A stretch of DNA of 26,386 nt. Origin: a virus. The stretch is taken from the IMG/VR virus record IMGVR_UViG_3300028045_000082, positions 1 through 26,386 of that record, one strand, 5' to 3'. Made by a program: the position numbers and the translations under genes. Numbering within the stretch: the stretch's first letter is position 1; each line of letters starts with the position of its first letter. Shown one piece after another: positions 11,953 through 19,874 of the stretch. The notes under the pieces are model-generated. The model did no database searches and was not told the origin of the DNA. It was given only the letters and a program-made list of their open reading frames with translations.

Positions 11953-12499
11953 AATAACACCAGATCAATGCTTAATATTATTTGCATTTAATGAAGATAT
12001 CACGCCTTTAAATTGTGGAGCTGCTGATTTATCAGCTTTATTTGAAGAAGGATATATACATGAAGATAAATCTATAACTCCAGAAGGTAAAAAAATTATT
12101 GTTACACTTGATAATTACTTCCTTATAAATAAGAAAAAGACCAATGCTCAATTATTGGGTAAAAGTGGTAAATTAAATATTAGTCAATACAGGGAAATAT
12201 TTCCTGCAATTAAATTACCATCTGGGGTCCCAGCTAGAAACAATGTAAAAATACTAACTGAAAATTTTAGATGGTTTTTTGCAGAATATGATTATACCTG
12301 GGAAGATGTTATAAAAGCAGCTAAAATGTATGTAAATGAATATAGAGATAAAGAGTATATGTATATGCAGAATAGTCAATATTTCATTTCTAAACAAGAT
12401 AAGCATAAAGTAAAGACATCAAAACTTGCAGATTACTGTGATATGATTAAAGATGGAGTTACTACAGAAGAAGATTATTTTAAAGAAAAAATAGTATGA
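11918..12499 (+). CDS. Winged-helix replication-associated protein, 193 aa
   Basis: The first 75 residues look like a winged helix (TPDQCLILFAF, ADLSALFEEGYIHEDKSITP, EGKKIIV). The second half has NVKILTENFRWFFAEYDYTW and ends KTSKLADYCDMIKDGV, a layout I associate with small phage proteins next to replicative helicases. It overlaps the DnaA-like gene by 35 bases and the helicase gene by four. Position between an origin-binder candidate and a DnaB-type helicase suggests a helicase loader or primosome adaptor; this is inference from context. Confidence 0.65.
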   Translation: MWELFQKIQKYKITPDQCLILFAFNEDITPLNCGAADLSALFEEGYIHEDKSITPEGKKIIVTLDNYFLINKKKTNAQLLGKSGKLNISQYREIFPAIKLPSGVPARNNVKILTENFRWFFAEYDYTWEDVIKAAKMYVNEYRDKEYMYMQNSQYFISKQDKHKVKTSKLADYCDMIKDGVTTEEDYFKEKIV

Positions 12500-13449
12500 G
12501 TGATAAACAAGCCTGGAATGGTCAATACAGTGCTTTTAATGAAGCATTGCAATATATGATGAAAAGACAGACTGGAGAAGAAAAGTCTATATATACACCT
12601 TGGCCAAAGTTTAATGATGCTACTACAGATGGATTAGAGTGGAATACTCTTACTGTAATTGGCGGAAGACCTGGCTCAGGTAAAACTTTAATTAAAGATC
12701 AGATTATAAGAGAATCATTTGATTTAAATCCCAATGATGATTTTAGAGTTTTAGAATTTCAATTTGAAATGGTTGGAAGAACTTCAGCAATTAGAGAATT
12801 TAGTTCTTTAACAGGAAAAACTTATAAAGAACTTTGTAGTGCAGGTAGTGTAGTATCAAGCGATACTATCAACAATTGCCATCAATATGCAAAAGAAAGA
12901 GTGAAGCATCCGGTTGATATAATTAGTACTCCTATGACAGTTAATCAAATGAGAGATCAATTAGATATGTATATGAACTTTCATAAAGGTAAAAAGACTA
13001 TGGTAACGTTAGATCATACAATACTTGTAAAGAGAGCTCCATATCAAAATAATAGATTAGACATGCTATTTGAGTTAGGTGAGTTTTTTACTCAAGCTAA
13101 AAGAGATTACCCTTGTTTATTTATTGCATTATCTCAGCTTAATAGGAATATTGATAATCCTGATAGAGCTGTAGATGGTAAATATGGTAACTACGTTCTT
13201 GAATCAGATATATTTGGTTCAGATGCAATGTTACAACATGCTGATACATTAATTGGTATAAACAGACCTGCAAAACAAAAAATTAGATTTTATGGGCCTG
13301 ATAGATATATAATAAAAGATGATAGAACTCTTGTATTACACTTTCTTAAAGCAAGAAATGGAGATGCAAGAATGAGTTTTTTTAGAGGTGAATTTGAAAA
13401 AATGCAAATAGCTGAAATGAAAACACCAGACCAACAAGATAGAAGATGA
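12496..13449 (+). CDS. dnaB: Replicative DnaB-type DNA helicase, 317 aa
   Basis: RecA-type core of a DnaB-family hexameric 5'-3' helicase. Walker A GGRPGSGKT at 56-64; then LEFQFEMVGRTSAIREFSSL, where DnaB has FSLEM and its helix; Walker B MVTLDHTILV; LFIALSQLNRNID equivalent to the DnaB LSQLNR sensor motif; and GSDAMLQHADTLIGINRP before a KARNGD motif like KqRNGp. It is only the C-terminal domain: the primase-binding N-terminal domain of cellular DnaB is missing, with about 50 residues before the core. It would unwind the phage fork together with the primase-like protein at 15702. Confidence 0.9.
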   Translation: MSDKQAWNGQYSAFNEALQYMMKRQTGEEKSIYTPWPKFNDATTDGLEWNTLTVIGGRPGSGKTLIKDQIIRESFDLNPNDDFRVLEFQFEMVGRTSAIREFSSLTGKTYKELCSAGSVVSSDTINNCHQYAKERVKHPVDIISTPMTVNQMRDQLDMYMNFHKGKKTMVTLDHTILVKRAPYQNNRLDMLFELGEFFTQAKRDYPCLFIALSQLNRNIDNPDRAVDGKYGNYVLESDIFGSDAMLQHADTLIGINRPAKQKIRFYGPDRYIIKDDRTLVLHFLKARNGDARMSFFRGEFEKMQIAEMKTPDQQDRR

Positions 13450-13973
13450 TAAGTACTAAAAATAAAAAAAATATAACAAATGCAAATATGACACCAACTG
13501 AAAGAAAAGAAAAAGTTGCAAAATTAAGAAAAGAGCATGAAGAGTATTTTCAAACTATTGATGAAACTGATGCTTTATATATACCAAAAATGGCATATAG
13601 ACCATCGGGCAAAGATGATTTGCATATATCCTTTTTTCCTAGTGAACTAGAAAAAGGCGGTGAAATATATACAGAATTTGTAAGCATAGCATATGACTCT
13701 GAAGATCCAAAAAGAACTTTATACCTATATAAGTATAATCCTCATTGGAAAGAAGAATATGAGCTTGTAACTAGTAACTCAGGATTTGAAAGACATCTTA
13801 TTCCAGTAAATGAATTAAGGATAATAAATGATGTTACATCAAGAGGTAAGGTAGCCTCTATTTTAAAAATAGATGATTTGCCAAATCCGGATGATATTAT
13901 TGAAGGTAACCAAGAATGGTTAAAAAGAATAGCAATAGCATTAGAATCAATAGCAAAATCAATAAATAAATAA
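13446..13973 (+). CDS. Hypothetical protein in replication operon, 175 aa
   Basis: A charged helical N-terminus (ERKEKVAKLRKEHEEYFQTI) is followed by a beta-rich region (YIPKMAYRPSGKDDLHISFF, FVSIAYDSEDPKRTLYLYKY) and a helical C-terminus. It overlaps the helicase gene by four bases and precedes the Sak4-like gene by two. No family recognised. It is most likely a replication accessory protein by context alone. Confidence 0.6.
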   Translation: MISTKNKKNITNANMTPTERKEKVAKLRKEHEEYFQTIDETDALYIPKMAYRPSGKDDLHISFFPSELEKGGEIYTEFVSIAYDSEDPKRTLYLYKYNPHWKEEYELVTSNSGFERHLIPVNELRIINDVTSRGKVASILKIDDLPNPDDIIEGNQEWLKRIAIALESIAKSINK

Positions 13974-13975
13974 AT

Positions 13976-14659
13976 ATGGCGCAAAGCACATTAGTAATAG
14001 CAGAGTCAGGCTCTGGTAAATCTACATCAGGTAGAACTTTAGATTCAAAAGAAACTTTTTGGATTAATATAGCAAACAAACCTTTACCATTTAAGGGTTG
14101 GAGAAAAGATTATACGTTAATTAGCAAAGATAATCCTAAAGGTAATATGACAAATGCGTCATCAGCTGCTGGAATTATAAAAGCTATTCAACATGTTAAT
14201 GATAAAATGCCTCATATAACTAATTTAGTTGTAGATGATTGGCAATATATGTCCGCTTTTGAGTATTTTGATAAAGCAAATGAAAAAGGATATGATAAAT
14301 TTACCTCAATAGCTTCTAACCTAGCCCAGGTAGCAAAAATGCCAAAAGACTTGAGAGATGATTTATATATATTTTTTCTAACTCATTCAGAAGAATCAAC
14401 TGATATGAATGGTCGTAGAAGAGTAAAAGCAAAAACTGTTGGTAAAATGATAGATAATGCTTTAACTTTGGAAGGATTATTCTCCATTGTGTTATTTGGT
14501 AAAGTTATTAAAGATGATGATGGTGTATTACAATATGGATTTGAAACACAAACTGACGGGAACAACACTTGTAAATCTCCTATGGGTATGTTTGAAGAAT
14601 CCTTTATAGAAAATGATTTACAATATGTAAAAGATTGTATAATCAAATATGAACAATAA
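13976..14659 (+). CDS. Sak4-like RecA-type ATPase, 227 aa
   Basis: A P-loop protein that begins almost at its Walker A, ESGSGKST at 10-17 (Lys15), with FWINIANKPLPFKGW (28-42) and Walker B NLVVDDWQ at 83-90, then FFLTHSEES near 133-141 and a region RVKAKTVGKMIDNALTLEGL. This order matches the Sak4/AAA_24 group of phage ATP-binding proteins, short RecA/RadA relatives that assist single-strand annealing. The next gene looks like an SSB, the usual partner. Such a pair would drive phage recombination and could also promote exchange at short repeats. Confidence 0.78.
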   Translation: MAQSTLVIAESGSGKSTSGRTLDSKETFWINIANKPLPFKGWRKDYTLISKDNPKGNMTNASSAAGIIKAIQHVNDKMPHITNLVVDDWQYMSAFEYFDKANEKGYDKFTSIASNLAQVAKMPKDLRDDLYIFFLTHSEESTDMNGRRRVKAKTVGKMIDNALTLEGLFSIVLFGKVIKDDDGVLQYGFETQTDGNNTCKSPMGMFEESFIENDLQYVKDCIIKYEQ

Positions 14660-14690
14660 ATAAATAATTAATTAATCAAAAAAAGAAAGT

Positions 14691-15359
14691 ATGCTAAATA
14701 CAAAAGACATGAGTGCCGGATCAGGCAAAACAAGACCTGTAATTACTGTAGGTAATCAAAAAGTTAAAATTAATAAAATTACTTTTGATCAAACACCATA
14801 TGATAAAGATTCATATAATGTTGTATTACATGTAGAAAGTGAGCCAGTAACTGGTGAATTTGATGGATTTTTAGTAGACTCTACAGATCAAAATGGACCT
14901 AGATATAAAGGCCAAGTTGGAAGAGTAAGATTAAGTCCATTTGCATATAAAGATGCAACATTACCTAGTGGTAGAGAAATCACAAGAGATCAAGAAGTAT
15001 TAAAAGGTATGATTTTTTTATCTGAAGTTTTAGGTAAAAGAGATGATCTTGATAATATTGAAGCAGATACTATTGAAGAATTCATGGTTTCTGCTAATAG
15101 TCTATTATCTGGAGATACATATATCAATGCTTGTATTGGAGGTAGAGAATGGGAAAATAAAGAAGGGTATATTAACTTTGATTTATTCTTACCAAGAAAC
15201 TCTAAAGATGGTGTAGCCCTGGAATCATTAGATAATGATAATAGTAGATTATATACATTTTCTAAATCAGATCACGTTCGTGAGTTAAAAGGTAAAGCTG
15301 CTACTGCAGGAACTTTTGAGCCTGTTAAAGCGGCTAAAGGAGATGATTTTGATCTTTAA
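14691..15359 (+). CDS. SSB-like protein with acidic tip, 222 aa
   Basis: I infer a single-stranded DNA-binding protein from three points: a beta-rich body (VITVGNQKVKINKITFD, YNVVLHVESEPVTGEFDGFL), a flexible Ala/Lys-rich linker near the end, and an acidic tip GDDFDL ending in a hydrophobic residue, the signature by which SSBs contact partners. It directly follows the Sak4-like gene. No obvious OB-fold motif can be proven by eye. The segment GREWENKEGYINFDLFLPRN fits a viral or phage SSB/DUF669-type pattern. Confidence 0.65.
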   Translation: MLNTKDMSAGSGKTRPVITVGNQKVKINKITFDQTPYDKDSYNVVLHVESEPVTGEFDGFLVDSTDQNGPRYKGQVGRVRLSPFAYKDATLPSGREITRDQEVLKGMIFLSEVLGKRDDLDNIEADTIEEFMVSANSLLSGDTYINACIGGREWENKEGYINFDLFLPRNSKDGVALESLDNDNSRLYTFSKSDHVRELKGKAATAGTFEPVKAAKGDDFDL

Positions 15360-15436
15360 TATTTAAAATTAAGACATCTTTTTTAGGTTATGGTCTATAA
15401 CTATCAATCTTTTTATTAATATTTAAAAATCAACAC

Positions 15437-15643
15437 ATGAAAAAGTTATTTTTTAGTTTATTTGCACTTTGTGCACTTTATTCTTGTAATGATTCAGATA
15501 CACATGAAGCTACATCTGATGCTGCACCAGCAGTAGAAGAAATTGCAGAAGTTGTAGTTGAAGAAGCTGTTATTGAAGTTGTAATTGAAGAATCAGCTGA
15601 TGCTGTTTCTCCAGACGCTGAAGTAGTTGCAGAAAAAGAGTAA
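15437..15643 (+). CDS. Small acidic lipoprotein, 68 aa
   Basis: A lipoprotein signal (MKKLFFSLFALCALYSC, lipobox LYSC with Cys17) is followed by a mature part of about 50 residues made almost only of Glu, Val, Ala and Asp (VEEIAEVVVEEAVIEVVIEE). The mature part is low complexity and likely disordered or helical. It sits between the SSB-like gene and a strong terminator. An outer-membrane exposed phage lipoprotein could block adsorption or DNA entry of rivals, as known for some phage lipoproteins; here it is only a guess. Confidence 0.7.
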   Translation: MKKLFFSLFALCALYSCNDSDTHEATSDAAPAVEEIAEVVVEEAVIEVVIEESADAVSPDAEVVAEKE

Positions 15644-15649
15644 AAATCT

Positions 15650-15690
15650 AAAAGGGATAGACATATAAAATTGTCTATTCCTTTTTTTTT
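15650..15690 (+). terminator. Strong intrinsic terminator
   Basis: GGGATAGACA (15654-15663) pairs with TGTCTATTCC (15672-15681), one G-U pair, with an A/T extension at the base (AAAA against TTTT), an eight-base loop TATAAAAT and nine T at 15682-15690. Begins seven bases after the lipoprotein stop. It ends the 10726-15643 unit. Confidence 0.9.
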
Positions 15691-15701
15691 AAATTTATAA
15701 T

Positions 15702-16676
15702 ATGATAAATACTAAAAACTTAGTTGTAAGAGAATCAGATATTCCAAGTTATTGGGTTTTTCAGTATTATCTCAATATAGAGGAATCTCTCACTGGTCAA
15801 GATTTAAAAATAACATCTCCGTGGAATCCAATTGAAAAAACTCCTAGTATGTGCATATATGTAGATACGCAAAAGCAATGTTATATGTTTAAAGATTTTT
15901 CAACTGGTACTGGAGGAAATAAAATTAATTTAATTCAAAAGTTATTTAATTTAAATTATTCAGATTCTATAGAAAAAATGATCAAAGACTATAATGTCTT
16001 TATAAAGAGTAACACAATAGATGTATCTTTTAAAGTGGCTGCTAAATGGGAAATTGAATTAATAAAAACAAGAGACTGGAATCAAATAGATGTAAAATAT
16101 TGGCTTCAATATAGAATAGGTAAAACTATGCTTGAAAAATATAATGTAGCTCCTATTGAATATTACAATATGATTAAACAGGATGATGATAAATTAAATA
16201 AAATAAAAATTCAATCATCTTCAATGTATGGGTATTATAATAAGTCTGGTGAATTATATAAAATTTACCAACCGTTTAATAAAAAACATAAGTTTCATAA
16301 AGTAGCATCTCATATTCAAGGTATAGATCAATTACAATATAATAAACCTTATTTAATAATAACATCATCTTTAAAAGATATAATGTGTTTAGATGAATTT
16401 GGATATAATGTAGAGTTAATTGCTCCAGACAGTGAAAATACAATGATAAAACCTCATATAATTGAAAATTTGAAAAATAAATATAAAAAAGTAATAACAC
16501 TTTTTGATAATGATACAGCAGGAAAAAATGCTATAGATAAATATAAAGAATTATATAATCTAGATGGCACAACAATTAGCTTAAGCAAAGATCCTTCAGA
16601 TGCTGTTAAAAATTATGGATGGGAAAAAGTCCATGATGAATTAAAATCTCTTCTTAAGAAGACTATACACAAATAA
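15702..16676 (+). CDS. DNA primase-like TOPRIM protein, 324 aa
   Basis: DnaG-like layout. An N-terminal region SPWNPIEKTPSMCIYVDTQK followed by YMFKDFSTGTGGNKINLIQK (residues 39-80) aligns with the CHC2 zinc domain of DnaG (CPFH..KTPSF..., CFGCGxGGDaidf) but the zinc-binding Cys and His are replaced. The TOPRIM domain covers about 215-300: YLIITSSLKDIMCLDEFG where DnaG has the VEGxxD motif, VITLFDNDTAGKNAIDKY (264-281) with the DxD pair Asp269/Asp271, and KDPSDAVKNYG. The Glu of the first TOPRIM motif is Ser or Thr here. It should make primers for the helicase at 12496, but the two losses leave activity open. First gene after a strong terminator. Confidence 0.82.
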   Translation: MINTKNLVVRESDIPSYWVFQYYLNIEESLTGQDLKITSPWNPIEKTPSMCIYVDTQKQCYMFKDFSTGTGGNKINLIQKLFNLNYSDSIEKMIKDYNVFIKSNTIDVSFKVAAKWEIELIKTRDWNQIDVKYWLQYRIGKTMLEKYNVAPIEYYNMIKQDDDKLNKIKIQSSSMYGYYNKSGELYKIYQPFNKKHKFHKVASHIQGIDQLQYNKPYLIITSSLKDIMCLDEFGYNVELIAPDSENTMIKPHIIENLKNKYKKVITLFDNDTAGKNAIDKYKELYNLDGTTISLSKDPSDAVKNYGWEKVHDELKSLLKKTIHK

Positions 16677-16677
16677 T

Positions 16678-17058
16678 ATGGCAAAAGAAAAAAAATGGTT
16701 TATACCAGGGAATGTTCCGTCTAGTAAAAATGGAAGACGTTGGACAGGCAAGTACTTTATAGCAAGTAAATCTACTATGAAATATAGAAAAGATACTAAA
16801 TCTTTTTTTGAAAAATATGCTCCAGAATTTAAAGAAGAATTAAAAAAGCATACACTACCTGTTAAAGTCTCTTTTACTTTCATTAGAGGCAGCAAACATA
16901 AGTTTGATTATATTAATCCAGCTCAAACAACCCAAGATGATATGGTCACATATAATTGGATTGAAGATGATAATATGGAAAATATAATACCTGTATTTGA
17001 ACCTTACTTATATGATAAAGTAAATCCCGGTGTAGAAATTAAAATTATTAAATCTTGA
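16678..17058 (+). CDS. RusA-like Holliday junction resolvase, 126 aa
   Basis: RusA family endodeoxyribonuclease, a homodimer that cuts four-way junctions with Mg2+. Visible: PGNVPSSKNGRRW (10-22), the basic segment ASKSTMKYRKDTK (29-41), FIRGSKHKFDYINPAQTTQD (68-87) with Asp77, DDM at 87-89, WIEDDN at 94-99, and the last strand NPGVEIKII. The three acidic positions, Asp77, Asp87/88 and Asp97/98, match the RusA active-site Asp. Normal length. One base behind the primase; its stop codon is shared with the TTG start of the next gene. Confidence 0.88.
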   Translation: MAKEKKWFIPGNVPSSKNGRRWTGKYFIASKSTMKYRKDTKSFFEKYAPEFKEELKKHTLPVKVSFTFIRGSKHKFDYINPAQTTQDDMVTYNWIEDDNMENIIPVFEPYLYDKVNPGVEIKIIKS

Positions 17059-17432
17059 CAAGTGAAGTAAAAAATGAATTAGATATTGATCTTAAAACAT
17101 TTAAGAGATTACTAAAAATGATTGAATCAACTATTGAAGATAGAGATTTAGCATACGTGACTATAAAAAATATGAATATGACGGACATATATCATATGTT
17201 ATTTTTAAAACTTTTATTTTTTACTGAAAGAGTATCTTATAGTGCATACTTTGATTTACCATATAATACTGAAACTTGGGAAAGTTTAACAACACATAAT
17301 ATAGTTAGAAATATAAGTAAAGATAAAAGTGCTTATAAAAATAATTACAAATTAATTTATAAAAAATTAATATATAATCCGAGCTTTCATCCTAATATAG
17401 ATGACATAAACAAAAACAATAAAAAATGGTAG
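17055..17432 (+). CDS. Hypothetical helical protein, 125 aa (TTG start)
   Basis: The frame opens at TTG 17055, overlapping the RusA stop (TTGA), and codes for MTSEVKNELDIDLKTFKRLL then a helical protein with many Lys, Tyr and Asn. The first in-frame ATG is at 17118 (residue 22). I keep the TTG because the reading frame before the ATG looks coding and the stop-start overlap is typical here. Its stop overlaps the ATG of the zincin-VWA gene by seven bases. Family not recognised. Confidence 0.6.
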   Translation: MTSEVKNELDIDLKTFKRLLKMIESTIEDRDLAYVTIKNMNMTDIYHMLFLKLLFFTERVSYSAYFDLPYNTETWESLTTHNIVRNISKDKSAYKNNYKLIYKKLIYNPSFHPNIDDINKNNKKW

Positions 17433-18580
17433 CAGACTTAGTTTCAAAAACAAGTAAAAACTTAATATTTGAAGAGCCCTTTTACGGGCTTTTTTTAGTT
17501 GGATTAAATAAATCCTTCACAGATAAAATTCCTACAGCTGGTGTCAGCAAGAATGGAATAGGCGTACAATTAACAGTAAATCCTGATTTTTTTAATTCTT
17601 TAAGTGAAAGACATAGAGTTGGTTTATTAAAACATGAATTACTTCATATAAGTTTTGGGCATTTAATTATGCGAGATATGTACAGTGATCATAAACTATT
17701 TAATATAGCAGCTGATTTAGAAATTAATCAATACATAGATAGTTCAGATCTTCCAGAAGGCGGATTAACATTTGATTCTTTTCCTGAAATAAACTTTCCT
17801 TGTAGAGCTGGAACTAAAGTATATTATAAAATGTTAGAAGAGGCCCGTCAAGATGGTTCTTGTCCAGCTTTAGATTCACTTTTAGATGAAATGGATGGTA
17901 ATTCTCCATATTGTCATCCTACTTGGGATGATTTTGAGGATATCCCTGAAGCTGAAAAAAAGTTAATTCAAAAACAGATTGATCATCAAGTCAAAGAAAA
18001 TGCTGACACAACAGAAAAAAGATGTGGTAGCATACCTGGAGAGTTAGCAGATCTTATTCAAAGACTAAGACATGTTGAACCTGCAAAATTTGATTGGAAA
18101 GGATATTTACGCAGATTTGTTGGAAACTCTTCTATTGTTTTTACAAAGAAGATCAGACGGAAGTATAACAAAAGATATTCAGGTAGCCCTGGTCTTAAAA
18201 TTAAATTTAAAAATCACATATGTGTTGGTGTAGATACATCAGGTTCTGTAAGTCAAAATGAATTAAAAGAATTTTTTAGTGAATTGACTCACATGCATAA
18301 AACTGGACATAAAATTACAATTGTTCAATGTGATACAAAAATAAACTCAGTTAAGGATTTTAATCCTAAACAAGATTGGGAAATACATGGTAGAGGTGGG
18401 ACAATATTCCAACCTGTTATAGACCATTATAATGAGTTTGGAAGATATACAGCTCTCATCTATTTTACAGATGGAGAAGCAGGAACTCCAGACAAATGTC
18501 CAAATAATACTTTATGGGTGCATAGTTCTGCATGCAGTATAAATGATGAATTACCAGGACAAAAAATACAATTAAACTAA
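17426..18580 (+). CDS. Zincin-like and VWA domain protein (DUF2201 type), 384 aa
   Basis: Two domains. The N-terminal half has EPFYGLFLVGLNKSF (17-31), IPTAGVSKNGIGV (35-47) and a metallopeptidase motif HELLHISFGH (70-79, His70/Glu71/His74, with His79). The C-terminal half is a von Willebrand A domain with MIDAS residues DTSGS (270-274), Thr326 in GRGGT and FTDGEAG (347-353). This layout is that of the DUF2201 family, usually next to a MoxR ATPase, as here. It may act as a substrate-binding or protease partner in a chaperone-like complex. A terminator-like hairpin lies inside the first 70 bases of the gene, at 17472-17496. Confidence 0.85.
   Translation: MVADLVSKTSKNLIFEEPFYGLFLVGLNKSFTDKIPTAGVSKNGIGVQLTVNPDFFNSLSERHRVGLLKHELLHISFGHLIMRDMYSDHKLFNIAADLEINQYIDSSDLPEGGLTFDSFPEINFPCRAGTKVYYKMLEEARQDGSCPALDSLLDEMDGNSPYCHPTWDDFEDIPEAEKKLIQKQIDHQVKENADTTEKRCGSIPGELADLIQRLRHVEPAKFDWKGYLRRFVGNSSIVFTKKIRRKYNKRYSGSPGLKIKFKNHICVGVDTSGSVSQNELKEFFSELTHMHKTGHKITIVQCDTKINSVKDFNPKQDWEIHGRGGTIFQPVIDHYNEFGRYTALIYFTDGEAGTPDKCPNNTLWVHSSACSINDELPGQKIQLN
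17472..17496 (+). terminator. Terminator-like hairpin inside a coding region
   Basis: AAGAGCCC (17472-17479) pairs with GGGCTTTT (17486-17493), one G-U pair, loop TTTTAC, followed by a run of seven T ending at 17496. By shape it is a normal intrinsic terminator, but it lies 47 bases into the zincin-VWA gene and codes for EEPFYGLFL. It may act as a translation-sensitive attenuator. The protein stretch is plausible for the family, which argues that the gene truly begins upstream of it. Confidence 0.6.
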
Positions 18581-18604
18581 AAACAAATTAATAAAAAAAC
18601 AATT

Positions 18605-19873
18605 ATGGCACAAGTAAATTTAAACATTGACGACCTAAAAGGATTTATGGGTCACATTATTAATAACAATAGATTTTTACAAAAAGAAGGAAAGCTTCCT
18701 GTCTCAATAGAAGTATTGGGTGAATCTGGAATTGGAAAAACATCTACAGTTAAAGAAATAGCTGAAGAACATGATTTAGATTTTGTAAAATTAAATTTAG
18801 CTCAAATTGAAGAGCTTGGTGATTTAGTTGGATTTCCAACAAGACAATTTCAAATGTATAAAGAGCAAGTTGTAAAAGTTGGTAAATCTGATGATATACA
18901 ATATTCATCTCAAGCAGCTGCTTCTGAAGATTTAACAAAAATGTCACAAAATACTGTTACAAAAAAAGTTGGCCAATGGGTTAATGAACTTGCTGTAGCT
19001 GACTATTTAAAAAATGGTTATAAGATGACAGGTAAGAATAGAATGTCTTATTGTGCACCAGAATGGATTGCTGATAAAAAAGCCGGTGGTATTTTATTAT
19101 TAGATGATTGGAACCGTGCAGATGTTAGATTTATTCAAGCATGTATGGAGTTAGTTGACAGACAAACATATATTTCATGGTCTCTTCCTAAAGATTGGCA
19201 TATTGTATTAACAGCAAATCCAGATACTGGAGATTATATGGTTAATTCAGTTGATTCAGCACAAAAAACAAGATACATAACAGCTAATCTTCAATTTGAT
19301 GTAGATGTATGGGCTCGTTGGGCAGAAGAAGCTGGGATAGATTCAAGATGTATTAACTTTTTATTATTACATCCTGAGCTTGTAACACAAGAAACAAATG
19401 CAAGAGCAATTACTACATTCTTTAATTCAATATCAAGTTTTGAAAATTTTGAAGATAATTTACCATACATTCAAATGATTGGTGAAGGATCTGTAGGTGA
19501 TGAATTTGCATCAATGTTTACAGTTTTTATTAATAATAAGTTAGATAAACTTGTTACTCCAAAAGATCTATTAACTCATGATAATGAGTCTTATATTCTT
19601 GGTGAGTTAACAGGATGTGTAGGTAAAGATGATAATTATCGTGCAGACATTGCGTCAACATTAGCTACAAGATTAGCTAATTATTCAGTTGTTTATTCTA
19701 AAGAAAATACAATTACACAAAAGATCACTGATAGATTAGAAGCTCTTTGTACAAAAGATTATTTTACTAATGATCTTAAGTACTTAGTTGTAAGAACTAT
19801 TTTCAACGGAAACAAGCAAAAATTTAATAAATTGATGATGAAACCAGAAATTATCAAGATGACAATAAAATAA
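18605..19873 (+). CDS. MoxR/CobS-type AAA+ ATPase, 422 aa
   Basis: AAA+ ATPase of the MoxR type. Walker A GESGIGKT at 39-46; IEELGDLVGFPTRQF (68-82) where MoxR proteins have a substrate loop; Walker B GGILLLDDWNRAD (161-173), with Asp where many AAA+ have Glu; sensor 1 Asn205 in VLTANPDTGDY; and the arginine region VDSAQKTRYIT. The lid and a helical C-terminal domain follow. Phage copies are often named CobS in annotations. Next to the VWA gene it forms the known MoxR-VWA pair, which remodels or activates proteins using ATP. It starts 24 bases after the VWA gene. Confidence 0.88.
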   Translation: MAQVNLNIDDLKGFMGHIINNNRFLQKEGKLPVSIEVLGESGIGKTSTVKEIAEEHDLDFVKLNLAQIEELGDLVGFPTRQFQMYKEQVVKVGKSDDIQYSSQAAASEDLTKMSQNTVTKKVGQWVNELAVADYLKNGYKMTGKNRMSYCAPEWIADKKAGGILLLDDWNRADVRFIQACMELVDRQTYISWSLPKDWHIVLTANPDTGDYMVNSVDSAQKTRYITANLQFDVDVWARWAEEAGIDSRCINFLLLHPELVTQETNARAITTFFNSISSFENFEDNLPYIQMIGEGSVGDEFASMFTVFINNKLDKLVTPKDLLTHDNESYILGELTGCVGKDDNYRADIASTLATRLANYSVVYSKENTITQKITDRLEALCTKDYFTNDLKYLVVRTIFNGNKQKFNKLMMKPEIIKMTIK

Positions 19874-19874
19874 T

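Noticed and set aside
14383-14646. Minus-strand frame opposite the Sak4-like gene
   Set aside because: Lies fully inside a recognised ATPase gene on the other strand; antisense shadow.
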